This document shows, in pieces, positions 1 through 4,549 of a stretch of DNA of 7,451 nucleotides. The notes beneath the pieces are model-generated. The model did not search any database, was not told the origin of the DNA, and was given only the letters and a program-made list of their open reading frames with translations. Both the position numbers and the translations under genes were made by a program. Numbering within the stretch: the stretch's first letter is position 1; each line of letters opens with the position of its first letter. This DNA comes from JAFGIT01 sp016929465 [NCBI: Candidatus Coatesbacteria bacterium] (GTDB lineage Bacteria > B130-G9), in NCBI GenBank assembly GCA_016929465.1, contig JAFGIT010000410.1:1-7451 (forward strand). The letters are read 5' to 3'.

Positions 1-269
1 ACCTCGTCTTCCTTCATGATGATGAACTCCTCACCATCAAGCTTCACTTCCGTACCTGAATACTTGCCGAAAAGCACCTTGGCTCCGACCTTGAGCTCCA
101 TCGGAATCAACTTGCCCTGGTCGTCCTTGCGACCGGCGCCGACAGCCACAACCTCTCCCTGGCTGGGCTTTTCCTTCGCAGAATCAGGGATGATGATCCC
201 GCCCTTGACGACATCGGCCTCTTCGAGCCTCTTGACCAAGATTCTGTCACGCAAAGGCTTAAACTTCAT
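1..269 (-). CDS. groES: GroES co-chaperonin (10 kDa), 3' end cut by window edge
   Basis: GroES forms the heptameric lid of the GroEL folding chamber in the cytoplasm. The 89 complete codons begin [14 protein letters not shown], the usual family N-terminus. The mobile loop lies at about residues 17-34 and holds the GroEL-binding hydrophobic tripeptide I25-I26-I27 within GGIIIPD. The G-x-V-V-A-V-G-x-G segment (about 38-46) and the C-terminal strand EFIIMKEDE (81-89) also match. The family is usually about 95 residues, so only a handful are missing beyond position 1. The start at 269 is chosen because a strong GGGAGGT Shine-Dalgarno (276-282) sits six bases upstream. An in-frame ATG at 308 would add 13 residues not found in the family and would put the Shine-Dalgarno inside the gene. 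A CIRCE operator and promoter lie upstream, so heat-shock control by HrcA is expected. groEL probably follows off-window (inference). Confidence 0.96.
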   Translation of the reverse strand, partial: MKFKPLRDRILVKRLEEADVVKGGIIIPDSAKEKPSQGEVVAVGAGRKDDQGKLIPMELKVGAKVLFGKYSGTEVKLDGEEFIIMKEDE

Positions 270-275
270 AGACAA

Positions 276-282
276 ACCTCCC
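276..282 (-). promoter_or_regulatory. Shine-Dalgarno of groES
   Basis: Read on the minus strand this is GGGAGGT, six bases before the ATG at 269. It decides the groES start over the in-frame ATG at 308. Confidence 0.85.
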
Positions 283-326
283 TCTGATGGTGTTTGGTTG
301 TTAATCATATTCTCACCCAAATTCAA

Positions 327-353
327 TTAGCACTCACCGTTAATGAGTGCTAA
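327..353 (-). promoter_or_regulatory. CIRCE operator (HrcA binding site)
   Basis: The sequence is TTAGCACTC, nine bases, then GAGTGCTAA, which is a perfect match to both arms and to the spacer length of the CIRCE consensus. It lies between the -10 hexamer and the groES ribosome-binding site, where bound HrcA would block transcription and where the hairpin would sit at the 5' end of the mRNA. HrcA repression of groES(L) with release on heat shock is established for this element. No hrcA gene lies in the window. Confidence 0.96.
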
Positions 354-381
354 TAATCCATAAGCACTACTCATTCGTCAA
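353..381 (-). promoter_or_regulatory. Sigma70-type promoter of groES
   Basis: Read on the minus strand, the -35 is TTGACG (381-376), the spacer is 17 bases, and the -10 is GATTAT (358-353), which matches TATAAT at four of six positions. The -10 abuts the CIRCE repeat, so initiation would fall inside CIRCE, the usual arrangement for HrcA-controlled promoters. The -10 is weak, but spacing and context support it. Confidence 0.7.
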
Positions 382-689
382 CTAATTCTTGATTCTTATT
401 CGAGGCCTAAAGCCTCTACTTACGTACTCGAAAACAGCCAAATGGCCCCACGGTTCCCTACAGCCAGAACAAGTACCAGAATTGGACAATCCACCAAAGG
501 GCAAGTCTGCAGCCAATCCGAGTGCCGAAATCCGAAAATCTGACTCACGAGCAATCAATAAATATATACGAATCTATGCAACCCCCAATGAGCCGAATCC
601 TGACCTCTACTGAATCCCGGACTTCGACGCCCTACTTCCTAGCGTCGGTTACTTTCTGGGCACTGGCGTGCCGGCGGCATAGCTCGATC
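382..689. other. Intergenic gap between groES promoter and tadA, no gene recognised
   Basis: I see no convincing coding region here on either strand: the short open frames show no family signature and no ribosome-binding site. The stretch holds a 5-bp hairpin (402-416), a small 7-base-spaced CCGA reiteration (518-535) and two small hairpins downstream of tadA (625-672). I looked for a signal recognition particle RNA, which neighbours tadA in some Firmicutes, and found no match to its conserved core. Confidence 0.55.
625..672. repeat. Two adjacent small hairpins downstream of tadA
   Basis: The first is CGACGC (625-630) and GCGTCG (642-647) around an 11-base loop. The second is GGCAC (659-663) and GTGCC (668-672) around a TGGC loop. 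Both are perfect. They lie 34 to 81 bases past the tadA stop. Neither is followed by a T-tract on either strand, so they are not classical intrinsic terminators. They may protect the 3' end of the tRNA-tadA transcript or assist factor-dependent termination (inference). Confidence 0.4.
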
Positions 690-704
690 AAAAAGCGACC
701 CGCT
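690..704 (-). terminator. Weak intrinsic terminator candidate after tadA
   Basis: Read on the minus strand, AGCG-GGT-CGCT is followed by TTTT just after the tadA stop codon. The stem is only 4 bp, so termination would be inefficient at best. The position and the T-tract are the only reasons to list it. Confidence 0.3.
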
Positions 705-705
705 A

Positions 706-1164
706 TCAGCTCCGCGGAGACCGGAGCCCGGCGAAGAATTCTCTCATAAGCCCCGCGCATTCATCCTCGAGCACGCCTGACTTCACAACGAGCTCGTGGT
801 TCCCATCCCGCAGGGAGCCATCCTGGACAAATCGAAAGACCGCCCCGAATTTCGGCTCTCTGCAACCAAAGACTAAGCGGTCGAGTCTCGCATGGATTAT
901 CGCACCGACGCACATAGTACATGGTTCTGCAGTCGCATAGAGCGTGGCCCCGCAAAGTCTCCAACTTCCAATGCTCTCGGCAGCCTGGCGGATAGCCAGT
1001 ATCTCCGCATGGGCGGTTGGATCGTTGAGTGATTCTTTCCGGTTATGGCCACAGCCGATGATGCGATCTTTCAGGACGACGACCGAGCCTATCGGCACTT
1101 CACCCTCCGCGAGTGCCAGCCGAGCTTCCTCGAGCGCGGCCCTCATCAGAAATTCGTCGTCCAT
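706..1164 (-). CDS. tadA: tRNA-specific adenosine deaminase TadA
   Basis: TadA is a zinc enzyme that converts A34 to inosine in the anticodon of tRNA-Arg(ACG), which lets that tRNA read CGU, CGC and CGA. The 152-residue protein shows the cytidine/deoxycytidylate-deaminase fold signature. H52 (zinc ligand) and E54 (proton shuttle) are in the TAHAE motif, and the other zinc ligands C82 and C85 are in PCTMC (81-85). EVPIG (22-26), the ATLY strand (73-76) and DECAGL near the C-terminus match TadA rather than riboflavin or cytidine deaminases. The ATG at 1164 is chosen because its product aligns with the family N-terminus; a longer in-frame reading from 1212 would run through the tRNA. Its Shine-Dalgarno is poor (a GGGG about nine bases upstream). 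The gene begins 21 bases after the tRNA-Arg(ACG) 3' end on the same strand, so the two very probably share the promoter at 1283-1311. Confidence 0.95.
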   Translation of the reverse strand: MDDEFLMRAALEEARLALAEGEVPIGSVVVLKDRIIGCGHNRKESLNDPTAHAEILAIRQAAESIGSWRLCGATLYATAEPCTMCVGAIIHARLDRLVFGCREPKFGAVFRFVQDGSLRDGNHELVVKSGVLEDECAGLMREFFAGLRSPRS

Positions 1165-1185
1165 CCCTGGGCCCCAAAATAATAG

Positions 1186-1259
1186 CGCGCCCAAAGGGAT
1201 TTGAACCCCCAACCTACGGATCCGTAGTCCGTCGCTCTATCCAATTGAGCTATGGGCGC
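1186..1259 (-). tRNA. tRNA-Arg (anticodon ACG)
   Basis: This is a complete 74-nt cloverleaf on the minus strand. The acceptor stem GCGCCCA pairs perfectly with TGGGCGC. The D stem is GCTC/GAGC around a 9-base loop. The anticodon stem is ACGGA/TCCGT with loop CTACGGA, which gives anticodon ACG. The variable loop is AGGTT. The T arm is GGGGG-TTCAAAT-CCCTT, with two G-T pairs at its base. The discriminator base is G, and CCA is not encoded. In bacteria A34 of this tRNA is the classical TadA substrate, and tadA follows directly downstream. Confidence 0.97.
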
Positions 1260-1282
1260 GCACGCATCTATTTCAATATCAG

Positions 1283-1311
1283 AATGTAGAAACCATTTCA
1301 GCAGCTGTCAA
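1283..1311 (-). promoter_or_regulatory. Sigma70 promoter of the tRNA-Arg-tadA unit
   Basis: Read on the minus strand, a perfect -35 TTGACA (1311-1306) is followed by a 17-base spacer and a -10 TACATT (1288-1283), which matches four of six positions. Predicted initiation is near 1276, about 17 bases before the tRNA 5' end. This suits a tRNA leader trimmed by RNase P. Confidence 0.8.
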
Positions 1312-1329
1312 GTTCCGCATGAGCCTACG

Positions 1330-1357
1330 TCTCGTCGGGCCGGTGTCGCCGGCGAGA
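1330..1357. repeat. Strong hairpin upstream of the tRNA promoter
   Basis: TCTCGTCGG (1330-1338) pairs with CCGGCGAGA (1349-1357) over nine base pairs, one of them G-T, around a 10-base GC-rich loop. No T-tract follows on either strand, and no gene ends nearby for it to terminate. Its role is unknown. It could be part of a longer structured transcript reading rightward, or a protein-binding inverted repeat. Confidence 0.45.
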
Positions 1358-1430
1358 AGTCGGGCAGTAGGTGCTTACTTGCGCTTTCACATTATATCTC
1401 TGCTTTTCGATTGTTATCTATTTCTATATA

Positions 1431-1541
1431 TATGATTGAATGACTGCTGCGGACGAATAGCCTTTCTGTCCTCCGGATGCTACGCTCTGAATGGGAAAAT
1501 CAGGCGTAATTTGCGGCAAGTGTCTGCCCGATTCAATCATA
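1431..1541. repeat. 11-bp inverted repeat enclosing hairpins; possible structured RNA or small mobile element
   Basis: TATGATTGAAT (1431-1441) and ATTCAATCATA (1531-1541) are perfect inverted repeats 89 bases apart. In between, read on the plus strand, are GGAC/GTCC (1451-1454 with 1468-1471), a 9-bp stem with one bulged T (1481-1490 with 1500-1508) and GGCA/TGCC (1515-1518 with 1525-1528). Together these could fold as a closing stem with three arms. The same pairing exists on the other strand, so direction is undecided. The repeats can also be read as terminal inverted repeats flanked by TA, as in small Tc1/mariner-like non-autonomous elements. I match it to no known riboswitch class. Confidence 0.4.
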
Positions 1542-1729
1542 GTACTTAATTACGGCACTTCTCGGCCCTCATCCAGGCGATCATTCTTCGCTCGGAGCTT
1601 GGGGATCATTCGCTCCTAATCCAGCATATAGAGAGACTACACCATGCAATCGAGCTAGTCCGATGTCCCCCATGTACAATATGGAAGTACTAAGACCAAT
1701 GGAAGGCGCAGATGCTGGTTTCATCAGCT
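1542..1729. other. Intergenic stretch without recognised gene
   Basis: No coding region with a family signature is visible here on either strand. The only repeat seen is an imperfect direct repeat of GATCATTC followed by CGCTC (1579-1593, with two extra bases, and 1604-1615). A peptide frame opening at 1663 runs into the start of the CheX-fusion gene in another phase and looks accidental. Confidence 0.5.
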
Positions 1730-1756
1730 TAAGAATTACTGCTTTGCTTTCGATAA
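1730..1756 (+). promoter_or_regulatory. FliA/sigma28-like promoter of the chemotaxis operon (candidate)
   Basis: The sequence is TAAG, 15 bases, then TTCGATAA. The flagellar sigma28 consensus is TAAA-N15-GCCGATAA, so 3 of 4 and 6 of 8 positions match at the exact spacing. Initiation would fall near 1763, leaving a leader of about 43 bases before the first chemotaxis gene. Chemotaxis operons are common sigma28 targets. The match is imperfect and could be chance in an A+T-rich leader. Confidence 0.4.
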
Positions 1757-1805
1757 TGGTCATAAAGGTCGATTTTGTAGAAAATATCAACAGGGGATTG
1801 GACCA

Positions 1806-2660
1806 ATGCCAAGATCTTTGCTTGTCGGTTTCCGGCCAGTGCTCAGCAGAATGGCGACGAATGTTCTGAAGAGCGCAGGATACGACGTAGCCATTTCGGA
1901 TAAGGACGAAGAGAATGTCAAGGAGGCAGATATCGTCCTGTTCGAGGCCAGACAAGGTACGGATGTCAGGAGCCAGATTGCCGATCTAAGGCAACAGGCA
2001 AAATTCAAGGACATTCCTATACTGGTTGTGGGAGAGCATTCTGCGCAGGAAGCAATGGACGCCGCAATTGCAGCGGGTGGGAGCGAGTGCTGCTATCTGC
2101 CATTGGACCCTCAGACTCTGCCGCTGAAGCTGGACCAGATGCTTCATCCGAATGGCCATAACCAGAAGATAGATGTCAACATCATCAATCCCTTTGTGGC
2201 GGCAACCTTGGACGTTATGAAGACGATGGCTGGAATCACTGCTACACGCAAGAGTGTCTTCCTGAAGAGAGATCAAAGAATGTTCGGGGACCTCTCTGGA
2301 GTGATCGGGCTTTCGGGTGGAGCGGTGGGCTCCGCAGTCATCAGCTTTCCGGAAGCACTGGCGAAGAATTTCGTCGCCAAGATGCTATCCGAAGATCCCA
2401 ACAAAATTCCTATGGATGATGTACGCGATGGTGTTGGCGAGTGCGTCAACATGATTGCAGGCGCGGCAAAGGCCGCCTTGGCCAATTCTGTGTACCACTT
2501 CAAGATATCTATACCGACCGTTGTTGAAGGGCACGGGCATGAAATAAGTCATCGCAGATCTGCACCGTGCATTGTGATCGTCTTCGAGGCAGAACACGAC
2601 GAGTTCGCTCTTCAGATATCACTTGCAATCAATAGCGACACTGATTCAGGAGGCAACTAG
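1806..2660 (+). CDS. Degenerate receiver domain fused to CheX-type CheY-P phosphatase domain
   Basis: The protein has 284 residues. Residues 2-113 have the length and strand/helix alternation of a response-regulator receiver domain, but the key residues are gone. The acidic pair is replaced around V7-G8, the phospho-acceptor aspartate position carries E47 (VLFEARQG), and the conserved lysine position reads YLPLDP (97-102). It probably cannot be phosphorylated. Residues 122-278 form a CheX domain: INPFVAATLDVM, GDLSGVIGLSGG (161-172) and GECVNMIAG (211-219), whose E212 and N215 match the catalytic ExxN of CheX/CheC phosphatases. The expected activity is dephosphorylation of CheY-P in the cytoplasm. 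An AGGGG lies nine bases before the ATG. The gene ends one base before the cheY start codon, with the cheY Shine-Dalgarno inside it, so the two are probably translationally coupled. The receiver assignment is inferred from pattern; the CheX assignment is firm. Confidence 0.88.
   Translation: MPRSLLVGFRPVLSRMATNVLKSAGYDVAISDKDEENVKEADIVLFEARQGTDVRSQIADLRQQAKFKDIPILVVGEHSAQEAMDAAIAAGGSECCYLPLDPQTLPLKLDQMLHPNGHNQKIDVNIINPFVAATLDVMKTMAGITATRKSVFLKRDQRMFGDLSGVIGLSGGAVGSAVISFPEALAKNFVAKMLSEDPNKIPMDDVRDGVGECVNMIAGAAKAALANSVYHFKISIPTVVEGHGHEISHRRSAPCIVIVFEAEHDEFALQISLAINSDTDSGGN
2648..2653 (+). promoter_or_regulatory. Shine-Dalgarno of cheY
   Basis: A perfect AGGAGG lies eight bases before the ATG at 2662 and inside the last codons of the upstream gene. 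It fixes the cheY start at MKILVVDD rather than at the in-frame ATG at 2623. Confidence 0.9.
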
Positions 2661-2661
2661 A

Positions 2662-3036
2662 ATGAAGATCCTCGTAGTTGATGACTCTTCTACGATGCGC
2701 CGGATAATCGTCAGAACGCTCGAAGGCATTGGCGAGAGCGATGTAACTGAGGCCAGCGATGGCGAGGATGCATTGCACAAAGTGAATAGTACCGGATTCG
2801 AATTAATTCTGACAGATTGGAATATGCCAAATCTGGACGGTCTTGGCCTGGTTGAAAAACTCCGCGCAAATGCCAAGTACAAGACCACTCCGATAATCAT
2901 GATAACAACAGAGGCTGAAAAGAAGAATGTTGTCGAGGCCATCAAGGCTGGCGTGAACAACTACATCGTAAAGCCTTTCACACCTGCAACTCTCAAGGAG
3001 AAGATACAGGCGACATTGGATCAATGTAGTAAGTAG
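2662..3036 (+). CDS. cheY: CheY single-domain response regulator
   Basis: CheY carries the chemotaxis signal from CheA to the flagellar motor switch. The 124-residue protein is one receiver domain with every key residue present: D7 and D8 (metal binding) in VVDDSSTMRR, phospho-acceptor D52 in TDWNMPN, T82 in MITTEA, Y101, and K104 in YIVKPF. The DWNMPN block, the aromatic at 101 and the C-terminus FTPATLKEKI are specifically CheY-like rather than generic receiver. There is no output domain. It follows the CheX-fusion gene by one base and precedes fapA by 33 bases. The likely phosphodonor is the CheA encoded downstream, and the likely phosphatase is the CheX domain encoded upstream. The start is set by the AGGAGG at 2648. 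Confidence 0.96.
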   Translation: MKILVVDDSSTMRRIIVRTLEGIGESDVTEASDGEDALHKVNSTGFELILTDWNMPNLDGLGLVEKLRANAKYKTTPIIMITTEAEKKNVVEAIKAGVNNYIVKPFTPATLKEKIQATLDQCSK

Positions 3037-3056
3037 GGCTTACTCGAAAGCAAGAA

Positions 3057-3062
3057 AAGGAG
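3057..3062 (+). promoter_or_regulatory. Shine-Dalgarno of fapA
   Basis: AAGGAG lies seven bases before the ATG at 3070, in the 33-base gap after cheY. No terminator is seen in that gap, so read-through within the operon is expected. Confidence 0.8.
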
Positions 3063-3069
3063 CAGTACA

Positions 3070-4461
3070 ATGGAAGATACATCCACGGTTAAGACATACA
3101 GCCTGATTCTATCGGAAGACAAGATGATTGCTGTACTGGAAGCCTATGCTCCCGTCGATGTCTCCGAGGAGGAAGTACTGCACCAATTGGCTGAGAATAA
3201 TATAGACAATGGTGTTGATCACGAAGCAATTAGGGAATTCATCAGAGACTGCGCCGAAGGCGAGGGACTCGTAAGGAGCGATATAGCTCGTGGGGAAGAA
3301 GTGTGTCATGGCGAGGACGGCCAAATCCGTTGGGCGCACGAGCAAGCAGAGGAAGAAGAAGCAGGCGAGAATGAGAGAATAGACTGGTATGAGCAGAGCG
3401 ATCTGATCTGCATAAGCGAAAATGACCTGATCGCCGAGATCACCCAGCCTACAGAGGGAATCGACGGCTTCAACGTCTTGGGCGAGAAGGTCAAGGCAAT
3501 GGCCGGCAAGCCCATTGCACTCAAGCCGGGAGCCAATGTGAACGTCTCCGATGATGGAATTCGCTTCACCTCTGCAATCAATGGAATGCTAGTAATCAAG
3601 GGTCGATCCATCAAGGTCGATCCGATGTTGAAAATAAGAGCTGATGTGGACTTCGAGGTCGGCAATATCGACTTCGAAGGACAGGTCTCTATCGGCGGAA
3701 ATGTCCTCGATCTATTCAAGGTGAAATCAACCGGAGACATAACGATCAGAGGCTGCGTCGAGGGCGCCGCGCTCGAATCGAAGAGCAATATCGCCATAAA
3801 GGGTGGGATAGCTGGCAAGAACAAATGCACAATCAACCTCAAAGGTGACCTCAGCGCAAATTACATCAATTGCGCAAAGGTGAGGTCCCAGGGTGACATC
3901 ACCGTCACTGTCGAGATCCTGAATAGCACTATCGAGACGAAGGGCTCAATAATCGTCAAGCAAAAAGGAATAATCGGTGGTCAGACGATTGCCGCCGGAG
4001 GACTCGAATGTCAGATTCTCGGCTCAGAGGCTGGCCCGCCGACTGTGGTTGTACTCGGAAAGGACAACTCGAAGGAAGCGAGACTCAACGTATTGCGCAT
4101 GAAAGACAGGAGCATATCACCGATAATTAAAGAATTGTCGAAAAAGATAATGCTACTCGAAAGAATGAAGAACTACTTGCCTGCAGACAAGCGAGAGCTC
4201 TTGACCGAAATGTTCTACGAGAAGCAGGAAAAAGAAGCCGAAATGGAAGAGATAAGGACCGAAGTGCGAACCTTGGTCGATGAAACTAGGGACATGCTGA
4301 TGAATACCTCGCTACTCGTCAAGAATCTCATCTATCCGGGAGTTGTGATCGAAATGGGCGGCATCAGAAAACAGGTGACCGAACTCATGGAAGGACCTGT
4401 CACCGCCAAGTTCGATGTCGCGAAGAGACGAATACTCCTTCTAAGCAAGGATGCTCGATGA
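3070..4461 (+). CDS. fapA: FapA family (DUF342) flagellar assembly protein
   Basis: The 463-residue protein belongs to the FapA/DUF342 family, typically 450-650 residues. Residues 1-90 form a mixed N-terminal region, followed by an acidic patch around 92-102. The family hallmark TQPTEGIDGFNVLGEKV is at 125-141. Residues about 190-330 are short glycine-spaced strands (for example GDITIRG, GSIIVKQKGIIGG), the right-handed beta-helix. Residues about 335-410 are charged and heptad-like, predicted coiled coil, and the C-terminal part (420-463) returns to beta structure. There is no signal peptide or membrane segment, so it is cytoplasmic. FapA has been implicated in polar flagellar assembly and polar recruitment of signalling proteins in Vibrio, but its biochemistry is poorly known. 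Its place between cheY and cheA implies a role in flagellar or chemotaxis-array placement (inference). The family call is firm; equivalence to Vibrio FapA is less sure. Confidence 0.88.
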   Translation: MEDTSTVKTYSLILSEDKMIAVLEAYAPVDVSEEEVLHQLAENNIDNGVDHEAIREFIRDCAEGEGLVRSDIARGEEVCHGEDGQIRWAHEQAEEEEAGENERIDWYEQSDLICISENDLIAEITQPTEGIDGFNVLGEKVKAMAGKPIALKPGANVNVSDDGIRFTSAINGMLVIKGRSIKVDPMLKIRADVDFEVGNIDFEGQVSIGGNVLDLFKVKSTGDITIRGCVEGAALESKSNIAIKGGIAGKNKCTINLKGDLSANYINCAKVRSQGDITVTVEILNSTIETKGSIIVKQKGIIGGQTIAAGGLECQILGSEAGPPTVVVLGKDNSKEARLNVLRMKDRSISPIIKELSKKIMLLERMKNYLPADKRELLTEMFYEKQEKEAEMEEIRTEVRTLVDETRDMLMNTSLLVKNLIYPGVVIEMGGIRKQVTELMEGPVTAKFDVAKRRILLLSKDAR

Positions 4462-4515
4462 TCACGAGCAATTCACATAGATCCAATCTCATATCAAATA
4501 CAGACCAATCTCTGT
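4452..4515 (+). repeat. Two hairpins across the fapA stop and the fapA-cheA gap
   Basis: TGCTCG (4452-4457) pairs with CGAGCA (4465-4470) around a 7-base loop that holds the fapA stop codon. ACAGA (4500-4504) pairs with TCTGT (4511-4515) around a 6-base loop. Neither has a T-tract, so they do not look like terminators. They could shape translation coupling or message stability between fapA and cheA. Confidence 0.35.
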
Positions 4516-4534
4516 GCAACCATGAAATTCTTCT

Positions 4535-4549
4535 GGGTGTGATACTTTG
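4535..4549 (+). promoter_or_regulatory. Likely cheA start region: TTG codon with weak Shine-Dalgarno
   Basis: The cheA frame has a stop at 4523-4525. The first plausible start after it is TTG at 4547-4549, with a GGG-containing tract (4535-4541) nine bases upstream as the best Shine-Dalgarno. The next in-frame ATG, at 4751, would remove a helical segment that looks genuine. A six-codon frame, ATG at 4522 to TGA at 4540-4542 (MKFFWV), ends just before the TTG but has no visible Shine-Dalgarno of its own. Confidence 0.45.

Noticed and set aside
402-416. GAGGC/GCCTC hairpin as a terminator
   Set aside because: The stem is only 5 bp with no T-tract on either strand, and no gene ends beside it.
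518-535. Three CCGA units spaced 7 bases apart
   Set aside because: They are too few and too short to separate from chance; no longer tandem array is present.
389-613. Plus-strand frame of 74 residues in the groES-tadA gap
   Set aside because: It has a TTG start without Shine-Dalgarno, no family resemblance, an overlap with another accidental frame, and composition like intergenic DNA.
382-705. Signal recognition particle RNA next to tadA
   Set aside because: The conserved core (GGAAGCAG-type loop and helix 8 context) is not found on either strand.
1165-1212. Longer tadA start upstream of 1164
   Set aside because: The extension would be read through the 3' half of the tRNA-Arg gene and adds residues absent from the TadA family.
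1579-1615. Imperfect direct repeat GATCATTC...CGCTC
   Set aside because: There are only two short, unequal copies and no gene or promoter context that would make them an operator.
1260-1805. c-di-GMP (GEMM) or other known riboswitch upstream of the chemotaxis operon
   Set aside because: The conserved GEMM core segments are absent on both strands, and I could not match the 1431-1541 fold to any class I know.
2623-2661. Upstream in-frame ATG for cheY
   Set aside because: It lies inside the CheX-fusion gene, lacks a Shine-Dalgarno, and adds residues before the canonical MKILVVDD start, which has a perfect AGGAGG.
3306-3842. 178-residue minus-strand frame opposite fapA
   Set aside because: It is a shadow of the FapA beta-helix coding region, with no ribosome-binding site or recognisable domain.
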